From contig NZ_QUNI01000001.1 in NCBI RefSeq assembly GCF_003385115.1, positions 310,001 to 374,000 of the forward strand: a DNA stretch of 64,000 nucleotides, given 5' to 3'. This document shows, piece by piece, positions 45,116 through 55,017 of the stretch. The notes under the pieces were generated by a model, which was not told the DNA's origin, made no database searches, and was given only the letters and a program-made list of their open reading frames with translations. A program made the position numbers and the translations under genes. Source of the DNA: Flavobacterium aquicola. GTDB lineage: Bacteria > Bacteroidota > Bacteroidia > Flavobacteriales > Flavobacteriaceae. Numbering within the stretch: position 1 is the first letter of the stretch; each line of letters opens with the position of its first letter.

Positions 45116-45172
45116 AGTTGGTGGTTGTCGGTTGTCAGTTAACCGACAACTAACAACCGACAACCAACAACT
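45116..45172. repeat. Word-repeat hairpin before the GH43 gene, word GTTGTCGGTTGT
   Basis: Arm from 45116 (AGTTGGTGGTTGTCGGTTGT) pairs over about 25 bases, with few mismatches, with the right arm ending at 45172. It ends 7 bp before the GH43 start codon, so in the mRNA a strong stem sits next to the ribosome-binding region. Confidence 0.78.
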
Positions 45173-45179
45173 TCTTTCC

Positions 45180-46811
45180 ATGAAATTCACAAAATTCTTA
45201 TTGCTATTTATTTCCGTTACAGGCATTCCAAATGCAATGGGACAAGAAAAGAATGAAAGACAATATTCAAAAGTCTGGATATCTGACAAGGGCGATGGCA
45301 CTTATAAAAACCCAATTCTGTACGCTGATTATTCTGATCCGGACGCTATCCGGGTTGGAGATGATTTTTATATGACAGCTTCCTCTTTTAATTGTATTCC
45401 TGGCTTGCCTATACTCCACTCCAAAGATTTGGTAAACTGGAAATTAATTGGTTATGCACTTTCCAGACAAAAACCTTTAGAAGTCTTTAATAAAGTCCAG
45501 CACGGAAATGGTGTTTGGGCTCCGTGTATCAGATTCCACAACAATGAATTTTACATTTATTACCCAGATCCTGATTATGGAATTTATCAGATAAAAGCAA
45601 AAAAAGCCGAAGGCCCTTGGAGCGAACCTATTATGGTAAAAGAAGGCAAAGGACTTATTGACCCAACTCCATTATGGGATGAAGACGGAAAAGTATACCT
45701 CGCTTATGCCTTTGCAGGAAGCCGTGCGGGCATCAAAAGTCAGTTAGCAGTCTGCACGATGAATCCCGAAGGGACAATCGCTAATAACGATGATGTCGTG
45801 ATTATCGATGGACATATTGATGAATCCACAATTGAAGGACCAAAATTTTATAAACGCAATGGCTATTACTACATCTTTGCCCCTGCTGGCGGAGTCGCAA
45901 CAGGCTGGCAGACTGTTTTAAGATCCAAAAGTGTTTTCGGCCCTTATGAAAAAAAGAAAGTGATGGATCAGGGAAAAACAGCAATAAACGGTCCTCATCA
46001 AGGTGCATGGGTTCAAACGCAGACTGGAGAAGATTGGTTTATACATTTTCAGGATCAATTTGTTTATGGCCGAGTAGTGCATCTACAGCCAATGAAATGG
46101 GAAAAAGACTGGCCTGTAATTGGAATCGACGAAGACCAAAACGGCATTGGTGAACCTGTAATGGTTTATAAAAAACCAAACGTCGGGAAAAAATCATTTC
46201 CCATTGAAACACCTCCTGACAGTGACGAATTTAATCTTCCAAAACTAGGACTGCAGTGGCAGTGGCACGCTAATCCTCAGATAACTTGGGGATTTCCAAC
46301 CTCCATGGGATATTACAGTCTGAACTGCATTCCGGTTCCAAAAGAAGCATCAACACTTTATGAAGTACCCAATTTACTATTACAAAAATTCCCATCGAAT
46401 GAATTTACTGCTACCGCAAAAATTAAATTCAACCCTCGTTTTGATGGTGAAAGCATGGGATTAGTCATCATGGGATTGGATTACAGCTATCTCTGTTTTA
46501 AACAGCAGGCCGGCAAATTATATCTCTCTCAAAAAACAGCCAAAAATATTGATAAAAAAGGAACAGAAACAGAAAGCACTCTAATACCAGTAAGCAATCA
46601 GAGTCTTTATCTACAGGTAAAAGTCAAACAAGGAGGAATCTGCACTTTTTATTTTAGTGAAAACGGAAAAGATTTTACTCCCATCGGCGAACCATTTACT
46701 GCAAAAGAAGGCAAATGGATTGGAGCCAAAATTGGTTTTACAGCACTAAGACAAGGGGTTATAAATGATGCTGGAAATGTAGAAATCGATTGGTTTAGAG
46801 TAACAAAATAA
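45180..46811 (+). CDS. GH43-family glycoside hydrolase (arabinofuranosidase/xylosidase type)
   Basis: Secreted enzyme of 543 residues; signal peptide about 1-21 (ending NAMGQ). Five-bladed propeller with the catalytic base in YSDPDAIRVGD (about Asp53), transition-state Asp in DPTPLWDEDGKVYLAYA and the acid Glu219 in IEGPKFYKRNGYYYI. A C-terminal beta-sandwich (about 350-540) follows. Such enzymes cut arabinose, galactose or xylose side chains of pectin. The start at 45180 was chosen because an earlier in-frame ATG (45132) lies inside the hairpin repeat and would spoil the signal peptide. Confidence 0.88.
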   Translation: MKFTKFLLLFISVTGIPNAMGQEKNERQYSKVWISDKGDGTYKNPILYADYSDPDAIRVGDDFYMTASSFNCIPGLPILHSKDLVNWKLIGYALSRQKPLEVFNKVQHGNGVWAPCIRFHNNEFYIYYPDPDYGIYQIKAKKAEGPWSEPIMVKEGKGLIDPTPLWDEDGKVYLAYAFAGSRAGIKSQLAVCTMNPEGTIANNDDVVIIDGHIDESTIEGPKFYKRNGYYYIFAPAGGVATGWQTVLRSKSVFGPYEKKKVMDQGKTAINGPHQGAWVQTQTGEDWFIHFQDQFVYGRVVHLQPMKWEKDWPVIGIDEDQNGIGEPVMVYKKPNVGKKSFPIETPPDSDEFNLPKLGLQWQWHANPQITWGFPTSMGYYSLNCIPVPKEASTLYEVPNLLLQKFPSNEFTATAKIKFNPRFDGESMGLVIMGLDYSYLCFKQQAGKLYLSQKTAKNIDKKGTETESTLIPVSNQSLYLQVKVKQGGICTFYFSENGKDFTPIGEPFTAKEGKWIGAKIGFTALRQGVINDAGNVEIDWFRVTK

Positions 46812-46823
46812 TATATTTTAGAA

Positions 46824-47834
46824 ATGAAAAATATAAAAACATATTTACCAATAATTCTGTTGCTATTGCTATGCACAAATATAAAGGCACAAAAAGAAAA
46901 AATTAACACCGCTCTAAAAGATGAATTTAATATTGTCGTAGACCAAAAAGGAAATGGCGATTTTACAACTATTCAGGAAGCTGTAAATGCTTCAAAATCT
47001 TTTCCGCCACAAAGAATTACCATACTTATTAAAGATGGAATTTATTATGAAAAAGTAAAAATTCATGCTTGGAATACCAATATTTCTTTCATTGGCGAAA
47101 GCCGTGAAAAAACAATTATAACCTACGATGATCATTTCAATAAAATAAATCTTGGACGAAACAGCACTTTTTATACTTACACCGTTTTGATAGAAGGAAA
47201 TGATTTCTTCTGCAAAAACCTCACCATCAAAAATACTTCCGGACCAGTTGGCCAAGCTGTAGCTTTAAATGTAAATGCAAATAGAGTGCTATTTATCAAC
47301 TGCTCTTTTTTAGGGAATCATGACACTCTTTATACTTCAGGAGAAGGAAATAAAAATTATTTTAAAAATTGTTATATCGAAGGAACTACTGACTTTATTT
47401 TTGGAAATGCTACCGCACTCTTTGAAAGCTGTACCATTAATAGCAAAAGTGATTCGTATATCACCGCAGCTTCAACTTCAAAAGACGTTTCTTTTGGCTT
47501 TGTTTTTAAAAACTGTAAACTCACAGCTGATGAAAATGTGTCAAAAGTATACCTAGGACGGCCTTGGAGACCGTATGCGAAAACCGTTTTTATCAATTGC
47601 GAAATGGGAAAACATATTCTGCTGGAAGGCTGGAGTGCTTGGTCAAAATCAGATACCGAAATGAATGCCTATTATGCCGAATACAAATGTACTGGTGAAG
47701 GTTTTCAGCCTAAAACAAGAGTGGCTTGGTCGCATCAATTAAAAGATTCTGAAGCCCAAAAATATACTATTGAAAATATATTGGATTCCAACGCTGCTCC
47801 TTCGACAAAGCAATGGTATTTGAAAACAAATTAA
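46824..47834 (+). CDS. CE8 pectin methylesterase
   Basis: Removes methyl esters from homogalacturonan, opening it to GH28. 336 residues; signal peptide 1-22 (ending NIKAQ). Right-handed beta-helix with the family residues in GNHDTLYT (Asp167), TDFIFGNA (Asp190) and YLGRPWRPYAK (Arg246). Twelve bp after GH43 and 12 bp before the second GH28, thus the same transcript. Confidence 0.94.
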   Translation: MKNIKTYLPIILLLLLCTNIKAQKEKINTALKDEFNIVVDQKGNGDFTTIQEAVNASKSFPPQRITILIKDGIYYEKVKIHAWNTNISFIGESREKTIITYDDHFNKINLGRNSTFYTYTVLIEGNDFFCKNLTIKNTSGPVGQAVALNVNANRVLFINCSFLGNHDTLYTSGEGNKNYFKNCYIEGTTDFIFGNATALFESCTINSKSDSYITAASTSKDVSFGFVFKNCKLTADENVSKVYLGRPWRPYAKTVFINCEMGKHILLEGWSAWSKSDTEMNAYYAEYKCTGEGFQPKTRVAWSHQLKDSEAQKYTIENILDSNAAPSTKQWYLKTN

Positions 47835-47846
47835 ATCTAAGAAATC

Positions 47847-49196
47847 ATGAAATATAAACTTCTCATTATATTCCTTTTATCGATATCCAGTTTTGCTCAA
47901 AAAAATGATTTTCCATCTGATAAAGTAACCGAAATTATCAAGCGTATTCAATTGCCGGTGATTCCTTCATTCAAAATCGAAGTAACAAAACTGGGTGCAA
48001 AAGGAGATTCTGTCAGCAATGCAAAACCCGCTTTTGATAAGGCAATGGCACTCTGCAAAAAAAACAATGGCGGTACAATTATAGTTGCTAAAGGGATTTA
48101 TACTTTAAACGGCCCAATTCATTTTGTCAGCAATGTAAAATTACATCTGGAAGACGGGGCAAAAATCCGTTTTGGATCAAATCCAAAAGATTATCCGCTA
48201 GTTTTAACCAGCTGGGAAGGAACAATGCTTTATAATTACAGCCCGCTGATTTATGGAAATAATGTAGAAAATATCTCCATTACAGGAACCGGAATAATCG
48301 ACGGTGAAGCAAAAAAAACTTGGATAAAATGGAAACCTCTTGAAGAAAAAGATAAGTTATTGAGCAGAGAAATGAACCATAAAAACATTCCGATCAAGGA
48401 GCGTATTTTTGGCGAAGGCCATTATTTAAGACCGCAGCTTATTCAGTTTATCAATTCTAAAAATATTCTTATCGAAAATGTCCAGATTGAAGATTCTCCA
48501 TTTTGGTGCGTTCATCTGCTAAAAAGCAAAAGCATAACAGTGCGGGGCGTAAAATACAATGCCCACAACAATAATAACGACGGCGTTGACCCTGAATATT
48601 CGAGTGATATTTTAATTGAAAACGTCCTATTTGACAATGCCGATGATAACGTTGCAATAAAAGCAGGACGAGATGATGAAGGACGAAGTAATTCCAATAC
48701 TCCTTCTGAAAATATTGTTATCCGAAATTGTGAATTCAAAGGTTTGCATGCAATTGTCATCGGAAGCGAAATGTCTGCGGGAGTTCGCAATGTATATGTT
48801 GAGAACAGTAAATTCAGAGGTTATCTGAAAAGAGGAATATTTATAAAAACAAATTCGGATCGCGGCGGTTACATCAAAGATGTTTATTTCAATAATCTGG
48901 CATTCGGAAAAGTAGAAGACTGTCTGTATATCACAGCAAATTATCATGGAGAAGGAAGCGGATTGAATCCTTCAAATGTTTCTGATATTTCGTTTTCAAA
49001 TATCAGCTGTGCGGAAGCCACCAATACCGGAATTGTAATTGAAGGTTTTCCAGATAAAAAAGTGACCAATATCAAATTGGACAACATCAATATACAATCT
49101 GCCAAAAATGGAATGACAGCTGTGAACTCTGGAAATGTCTCCATAAATGAAGTTGTCATTGGCCAAAAAGCCACAACACCATCCGCTGCCAAATAA
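47847..49196 (+). CDS. GH28 glycoside hydrolase (second copy, divergent active-site motifs)
   Basis: Secreted beta-helix enzyme of 449 residues, signal peptide 1-18 (ending SFAQ). Acid residues kept: NNDGVD (Asp245) and ADDN (Asp266, Asp267). The usual GHG is LHA (His301 kept) and the usual R-x-K is F-I-K (Phe332, Lys334), so a substrate-binding arginine is missing. The first GH28 of this locus has the standard residues. It may act on another linkage or substituted substrate. Confidence 0.88.
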   Translation: MKYKLLIIFLLSISSFAQKNDFPSDKVTEIIKRIQLPVIPSFKIEVTKLGAKGDSVSNAKPAFDKAMALCKKNNGGTIIVAKGIYTLNGPIHFVSNVKLHLEDGAKIRFGSNPKDYPLVLTSWEGTMLYNYSPLIYGNNVENISITGTGIIDGEAKKTWIKWKPLEEKDKLLSREMNHKNIPIKERIFGEGHYLRPQLIQFINSKNILIENVQIEDSPFWCVHLLKSKSITVRGVKYNAHNNNNDGVDPEYSSDILIENVLFDNADDNVAIKAGRDDEGRSNSNTPSENIVIRNCEFKGLHAIVIGSEMSAGVRNVYVENSKFRGYLKRGIFIKTNSDRGGYIKDVYFNNLAFGKVEDCLYITANYHGEGSGLNPSNVSDISFSNISCAEATNTGIVIEGFPDKKVTNIKLDNINIQSAKNGMTAVNSGNVSINEVVIGQKATTPSAAK

Positions 49197-49216
49197 ATAT
49201 ATTAAACCTAGAAATT

Positions 49217-49951
49217 ATGAAATGGATTCTCCCTTTTTTTGTGCTGATTTCACTTAATTGTTTAGCACAAAAACCAACAATCTACGGCATTGGCGACTCT
49301 ACTATGGCAGATAAAATAAAGCCAGATGAAAACCCTGAACGAGGCTGGGGACAATTGTTTCCCATGTTTCTTACCGAAAATATAAAGTTTGACAATAGAG
49401 CTGTAAATGGCCGAAGCACCCGCAGTTTTATCAACGAAAAACTTTGGGATGCTGTTTACAAAGACCTAAAAAAAGGAGATTATGTTTTTATACAATTTGG
49501 ACATAATGATGCGAAAGACAAAGATTCTTTGCGCTACACAAATCCCCACACCGCATATCGCCATAATTTAATTCGTTTTGTTACCGAAACCAGAGAAAAA
49601 GGAGCAACTCCTATCCTATTTTCTTCAGTAACCCGAAGAAATTTTAATGAAAAAGGAGTCTTAATAAGTACTCATGGCGAATATACTCTAGAAACCCGCT
49701 TAGTAGCCCAAGAATACAATGTTCCGTTTATAGATATGGAATATTATTCCGAACTATTAGAGCAGTCGTATGGACCTGAAAAATCAAAACAGTTACACCT
49801 GCATTTCAAAGCCGGAGAAATTCCATACTACAAAGAAGACAAAGCCGACGACACCCATTTTTCTATAAAAGGAGCAACTGAAATGGCTAAAATTGCAGCA
49901 GAAGAATTAAAGAAAACAAAACTGGATTTAGTCAAATATTTGAAAGTGTAA
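49217..49951 (+). CDS. CE12 rhamnogalacturonan acetylesterase (SGNH hydrolase)
   Basis: Removes acetyl groups from the galacturonate of rhamnogalacturonan or pectin. 244 residues; signal peptide 1-17 (ending CLAQ). SGNH blocks: GIGDSTMADK (Ser28), NGRSTRSF, FGHNDAKDKD and DDTHFSIKGA (Asp212, His214). Last gene of the pectin block, 20 bp after GH28 and followed by a bidirectional terminator. Confidence 0.92.
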   Translation: MKWILPFFVLISLNCLAQKPTIYGIGDSTMADKIKPDENPERGWGQLFPMFLTENIKFDNRAVNGRSTRSFINEKLWDAVYKDLKKGDYVFIQFGHNDAKDKDSLRYTNPHTAYRHNLIRFVTETREKGATPILFSSVTRRNFNEKGVLISTHGEYTLETRLVAQEYNVPFIDMEYYSELLEQSYGPEKSKQLHLHFKAGEIPYYKEDKADDTHFSIKGATEMAKIAAEELKKTKLDLVKYLKV

Positions 49952-50010
49952 CCTATTTTGTGGTGGGGTGGAAACAAAACGCTAGAGGAATTTATATTCA
50001 CTATTATGAT

Positions 50011-50048
50011 AAAAAAACAGTTTAGAATTAATTCTAAACTGTCTTTCT
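50011..50048. terminator. Bidirectional terminator between the pectin block and parC
   Basis: Perfect 26-bp palindrome at 50017-50042, preceded by seven A and followed by a T-rich stretch. Confidence 0.82.
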
Positions 50049-50052
50049 TATG

Positions 50053-52767
50053 TTAAAACAAAGTAACCTGTCCGTCATCATCCAGCTGAATATCAATATC
50101 CTCAGCATTCGTTTCCTCTTGTACTTCAATTTCTTCGACTACTACTTCAGGTTCTTCATAAAGCAAAGGCTCTAAAAGATTAACCTGCTTTAATTTATCC
50201 GTTGTTAATTGATTACCAAGTGCTTTAAACCCTTTTACAGCAATAAAAGACTCAATATCTACAGTCATATTTTCTTTCTGTACGCCTTTAATTTTAGTAA
50301 AAACCAATTCGGCTACAGGCCGGTAATCTGTTGCAACGATTTCCAATCTCGAATTCGGATGCTCGGTGATAAAAGAATCCTCCTTATTCTCAGTTTCAAC
50401 CAAGAAACGTTTGATATAATACCGTTCTTTTTCTCCATCATAATAAATCGCCGAAATAGGTTTCTTCGGAATCCATTTCTCCAAAACGATCATATCTTCA
50501 TCAAAATGAGTTGACAATTCAGGCGTAATAACTTTTAATTTTGCTCCTTGCGAAATCACTAGAATTTTATCGCTTGGCCTGAATTCGCCCAGCAGTTCTC
50601 CCCTTGCGTCCACATTCAATCGCTGCACGGTATCATCAAACCAAATTTTTCTTGGCAGTAAGGTCGAAATACCTTTTTCCTTTAATTCAATTTTCTTGAT
50701 AGGATACTTGGTCACTAAATTCCCTTTGGAAGCACGTCCTTTAATAGCCAAAGACGCAAAATCAATATCAAATTTCAGTTTCTTGATGCTTCCAACTTGG
50801 CGCAATAAAATAGTTATTACTTCCGCTTCACCATTTGGATTGCAGGAGAAATATAAGGTTTGTGACCCTTTAGTTTCATTTGTTAAATCGTATAATTTAT
50901 CTCTGGTCACGCCCGAAACATTGAATCTTTTGATATACGAAGGACCTGATTTTCCGTCGCGGTAAATCATGTTATAAATCGTGCGTTTATCACTTTTGTC
51001 AAAAATTGCAACATGGATAATGTCTTTCCCAACGAAGGTCTTTGCATCAACTTTCGTAATCATCATTTTACCGTCGCGCATAAACAAAATCACATCATCA
51101 ATATCCGAACAATCAGCAACATATTCGTCTTTTTTCAAACTGGTACCAACGAAACCTTCTTCCCTGTTTACGTATAATTTGGTGTTTCTCAAAACCACTT
51201 TCGTCGCTTCAATGTTATCAAAATTACGCAGTTCGGTTTGACGCTCTTTTCCTTTTCCGTATTTCTCTTTTAATTTGGTAAAATACGCGATGGCAAAGTC
51301 TGTAAGGTGTTCCAAATTATGTTCAACCTCTTTCATTTCGTCTTCCAGCTTCGAGATAAAATCATCGGCTTTATCAGAATCAAAACGAGTGATACGAATC
51401 ATCGGAATCTGAGTCAATCGCTGTAAATCTTCGTCATTAATTTCTCTTACAAATGATTTTTTGAAAGGCTCAAAACGATCGTACAAATATTTATAAAGCG
51501 ATTCTCTGTCTGAATACAGCTTGAAATCAATATACATTTCTTCACGAATGAAGATTTTCTCCAAAGTCGAGAAATGCCATTTGTTTTTTAATTCCTCCAA
51601 CTGGATTTCCAATTCTTGACGAAGCAGATCAACTGTTCTGTGTGTCGAAATTTTTAGCATTTCGGAAACACCGATAAACAAAGGCTTATTGTCCTCAATC
51701 ACACAGCCTAAAGGTGCCACCGAAGTTTCGCAGGCCGTAAATGCAAACAAAGCATCAATGGTTTTATCAGGAGAAACACCTGGGAAAAGGTGAATTAATA
51801 TTTCAACCTCAGCAGCAGTATTGTCTTCAATTTTCTTGATTTTGATTTTACCTTTTTCATTGGCTTTCAAAATACTGTCAATCAAAGTTGTTGTATTTGT
51901 CGAAAATGGTATTTGAGTAATCACCAAAGTATTTTTGTCAAGCTGGCCAATTTTGGCACGTACCCGAACACGCCCGCCACGCAGACCGTCATTGTAATTC
52001 GACACATCGGCGATACCCTGCGTCAAGAAATCCGGATATAACGTAAATGGTTTTCCTTTCAAAATTTTAATGGAGGCATCAATCAGCTCATTAAAATTAT
52101 GAGGCAATACTTTTGTCGAAAGACCAACCGCAATACCTTCGGCTCCCTGTGCCAAAAGCAATGGAAACTTTACCGGAAGATTATTAGGTTCCGCACGGCG
52201 TCCATCATAGGAAACACCCCAATCGGTAATTTTTGGCGAATACAAAACCTCCAAAGCAAATTTTGATAAACGCGCTTCAATATAACGGGAAGCTGCAGCG
52301 CCATCACCTGTTAGAATATTTCCCCAGTTTCCTTGGCAGTCAATCAATAATTCTTTCTGCCCGATCTGCACCATAGCATCACCAATACTGGCATCTCCGT
52401 GTGGGTGATACTGCATGGTGTGACCAACAACATTGGCAACTTTATTGTAACGGCCATCATCCAGCTCTTTCAAAGAGTGCATAATACGGCGCTGCACCGG
52501 TTTGAAACCGTCCTCGATAGCAGGAACAGCGCGCTCCAGAATTACGTATGAAGCATAATCCAAGAACCAGTCTTTGTACATTCCGGTTACTTTGGTAATG
52601 ACATCTTCTCCCTCTTCCTCTTGGTTTTCGTAAAAATGCTGTCCTTCAAAATGCTTTGCTTCAACTTCGATAATTTCATCCTCCTCTTGATTGTCATCAA
52701 TCGGGTTTTCATCTGAAATATTCTCGTCGTCATTTGGAATTATGTTGTCGTCGTCTTCGTCTTTCAT
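50053..52767 (-). CDS. parC: DNA topoisomerase IV subunit A
   Basis: Catalytic DNA-cutting subunit of type IIA topoisomerase, 904 residues. An acidic N-terminal extension (about 1-45) precedes the winged-helix core with FKPVQRRIMHSL and the active tyrosine in AASRYIEARLSKFA. The C-terminal part lacks the canonical gyrase box, so it is a topoisomerase IV subunit. A strongly acidic C-terminal tail (EEIEVQEETNAEDIDIQLDD) follows. It decatenates chromosomes together with ParE, whose gene lies 190 bp upstream on the same strand. Confidence 0.92.
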   Translation of the reverse strand: MKDEDDDNIIPNDDENISDENPIDDNQEEDEIIEVEAKHFEGQHFYENQEEEGEDVITKVTGMYKDWFLDYASYVILERAVPAIEDGFKPVQRRIMHSLKELDDGRYNKVANVVGHTMQYHPHGDASIGDAMVQIGQKELLIDCQGNWGNILTGDGAAASRYIEARLSKFALEVLYSPKITDWGVSYDGRRAEPNNLPVKFPLLLAQGAEGIAVGLSTKVLPHNFNELIDASIKILKGKPFTLYPDFLTQGIADVSNYNDGLRGGRVRVRAKIGQLDKNTLVITQIPFSTNTTTLIDSILKANEKGKIKIKKIEDNTAAEVEILIHLFPGVSPDKTIDALFAFTACETSVAPLGCVIEDNKPLFIGVSEMLKISTHRTVDLLRQELEIQLEELKNKWHFSTLEKIFIREEMYIDFKLYSDRESLYKYLYDRFEPFKKSFVREINDEDLQRLTQIPMIRITRFDSDKADDFISKLEDEMKEVEHNLEHLTDFAIAYFTKLKEKYGKGKERQTELRNFDNIEATKVVLRNTKLYVNREEGFVGTSLKKDEYVADCSDIDDVILFMRDGKMMITKVDAKTFVGKDIIHVAIFDKSDKRTIYNMIYRDGKSGPSYIKRFNVSGVTRDKLYDLTNETKGSQTLYFSCNPNGEAEVITILLRQVGSIKKLKFDIDFASLAIKGRASKGNLVTKYPIKKIELKEKGISTLLPRKIWFDDTVQRLNVDARGELLGEFRPSDKILVISQGAKLKVITPELSTHFDEDMIVLEKWIPKKPISAIYYDGEKERYYIKRFLVETENKEDSFITEHPNSRLEIVATDYRPVAELVFTKIKGVQKENMTVDIESFIAVKGFKALGNQLTTDKLKQVNLLEPLLYEEPEVVVEEIEVQEETNAEDIDIQLDDDGQVTLF

Positions 52768-52840
52768 ATAGTGAAATCGATTTTTATTTTATAGTACTTA
52801 GTTATTTCTAAAGTACTTAATATTCATAAACTAAATTTTA

Positions 52841-52867
52841 AATTTCGTCATCAGCAACGACGAAATT
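52841..52867. other. Hairpin between parE and parC
   Basis: AATTTCGTC (52841-52849) pairs with GACGAAATT (52859-52867) and both arms continue into AAATTT words outward. No T-run follows on the minus strand, so it is not a clear terminator; it may tune parE/parC ratio or be related to the word-repeat hairpins. Confidence 0.5.
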
Positions 52868-52956
52868 CTAAATTTTAATTCCCCAGTTAATGATTAGGGT
52901 TTTCAAATTTGAATATCGTAGACAGTGTTTAAGATATTCAATTATACTCTTAATTT

Positions 52957-54825
52957 TTAAGCTTCCTCAACCACATCCAATTCCACTTTCAAATTTTTGA
53001 TAATAAAATCCTGCCTGTCAGGCGTGTTTTTACCCATATAAAAAGACAATAATTGCTCAATCGAAGTGTGTTTGTCCATCATAACAGGATCCAAACGAAT
53101 GGTATCTCCAATAAAATTCTTGAACTCATCAGGCGAAATCTCTCCTAGACCTTTAAATCGGGTGATTTCCGGTTTTGGTTTTAATTTTTCTATAGCATCT
53201 ACGCGTTCTTCTTCAGAATAGCAATAAATGGTTTCTTTCTTGTTTCGAACCCTGAAAAGCGGTGTCTGCAGAATATACAAATGCCCTTCCTTGATTAATT
53301 CAGGGAAAAACTGAAGGAAAAACGTAATTAAAAGCAAACGAATGTGCATTCCATCGACATCGGCATCGGTTGCGATTACAATATTGTTGTAACGCAATTT
53401 TTCCAATCCGTCTTCAATATCAAGCGCTGCCTGCAGTAAATTGAATTCTTCATTTTCATAAACAATTTTTTTGCTCATTCCGTAGGAATTCAAAGGCTTA
53501 CCACGCAAACTGAAAACCGCCTGTGTATTCACGTCACGGGATTTTGTAATCGACCCGGAAGCTGAATCCCCCTCGGTAATAAAAAGCGTACTTTCAAGGT
53601 TTCTCGGATTTTTAGTATCCGGAAGATGCGCTCGGCAGTCTCTTAATTTTTTATTGTGAAGGTTCGCTTTTTTGGCACGGTCTGTAGCCAGTTTTCTAAT
53701 TCCTGACAACTCTTTTCGCTCACGTTCTGCCTGAAGAATTTTACGAAGTAAAGCTTCGGCAGTCGGCGGATTTTTATGAAGATAATTATCTAATTTGGTT
53801 TTAATAAAGTCATTTACGAACGTACGAACTGAAACCGGTGGTGTCCCATCATCTGAACCCATATCCATCGAACCCAATTTGGTTTTGGTCTGTGATTCAA
53901 AAACAGGTTCCATCACCTTAATACTAATCGCGCTCACTATCGATTTACGAACATCAGAAGCTTCAAAACTCTTGTTATAAAACTCACGAATGGTTTTTAC
54001 AATTGCTTCACGATAAGCAGCTAAGTGCGTTCCTCCCTGCGTAGTGTTCTGACCATTCACAAAAGAGTGATATTCCTCACTATACTGCGTTTTACTGTGA
54101 GTAAGAGCAATCTCAATATCATGATCTTTCAAATGAATTATTGGATATTCTAAATCTTCGGCATTGATGGTTTCTTCTAATAAATCACGAAGACCATTCT
54201 CTGAATAATATTTTTCGCCATTAAAAATAATCGTCAAACCATTGTTTAGATAACAATAGTTTTTCACCATTTTGATGACATATTCCAAACGGAATTTATA
54301 GTTTTTGAAAATAGTTTCGTCTGGTGTAAAAGTTACTTTAGTACCTTTTCGCTTCGTGGTTTCGATAATATCTTCTTCCGAAACTAAATTTCCTGCTGAA
54401 AATTCAGCTGCTTTTTGCTTTTCATCACGAACAGATTCTACACGAAAACTGCTAGACAAAGCATTAACTGCTTTTGTCCCGACACCATTTAACCCTACCG
54501 ATTTTTGGAAAGCTTTAGAATCATACTTTCCTCCTGTATTCATTTTCGAAACTACGTCGACAACTTTTCCCAGCGGAATACCTCGCCCATAGTCTCTAAC
54601 CGCAACAGCTTTGTCTCTGATAGTAACTTCAATAGTTTTACCTGCACCCATCACGAATTCATCGATACAGTTGTCTAAAACCTCTTTTAAAAGAATATAA
54701 ATACCGTCATCCGGCGAAGATCCATCACCAAGTTTACCAATGTACATACCGGGGCGCATACGGATATGCTCTTTCCAGTCGAGTGAACGGATATTATCTT
54801 CGTTGTATTGATTTTGATCGGACAT
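52957..54825 (-). CDS. parE: DNA topoisomerase IV subunit B
   Basis: ATPase subunit of topoisomerase IV, 622 residues. GHKL ATPase domain with [13 protein letters not shown] and GRGIPLG, transducer domain, then TOPRIM with EGDSASG and [16 protein letters not shown]. Residue [10 protein letters not shown] marks ParE-like rather than GyrB-like proteins. Same strand as parC, upstream. Confidence 0.93.
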   Translation of the reverse strand: MSDQNQYNEDNIRSLDWKEHIRMRPGMYIGKLGDGSSPDDGIYILLKEVLDNCIDEFVMGAGKTIEVTIRDKAVAVRDYGRGIPLGKVVDVVSKMNTGGKYDSKAFQKSVGLNGVGTKAVNALSSSFRVESVRDEKQKAAEFSAGNLVSEEDIIETTKRKGTKVTFTPDETIFKNYKFRLEYVIKMVKNYCYLNNGLTIIFNGEKYYSENGLRDLLEETINAEDLEYPIIHLKDHDIEIALTHSKTQYSEEYHSFVNGQNTTQGGTHLAAYREAIVKTIREFYNKSFEASDVRKSIVSAISIKVMEPVFESQTKTKLGSMDMGSDDGTPPVSVRTFVNDFIKTKLDNYLHKNPPTAEALLRKILQAERERKELSGIRKLATDRAKKANLHNKKLRDCRAHLPDTKNPRNLESTLFITEGDSASGSITKSRDVNTQAVFSLRGKPLNSYGMSKKIVYENEEFNLLQAALDIEDGLEKLRYNNIVIATDADVDGMHIRLLLITFFLQFFPELIKEGHLYILQTPLFRVRNKKETIYCYSEEERVDAIEKLKPKPEITRFKGLGEISPDEFKNFIGDTIRLDPVMMDKHTSIEQLLSFYMGKNTPDRQDFIIKNLKVELDVVEEA

Positions 54826-55017
54826 TTTGGAAATTTATCGATTTTGCGCTAATATAAGACTTCTCGATATATTTTAAAAGAGTTACTAACCAAAGTTATC
54901 AAGATGATATTATCCTAAAATATAAACTCAACATTATATGTGAATTAATAAAATTACAGTACTATTTAAAGTTTATTGCTAATGAAATAATAAAAGAAAA
55001 AAATCATTTTTTTTCTT

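Noticed and set aside
45132..45179. Upstream start of the GH43 protein
   Set aside because: The extra residues are encoded by the hairpin repeat and would precede an otherwise perfect signal peptide beginning at 45180.
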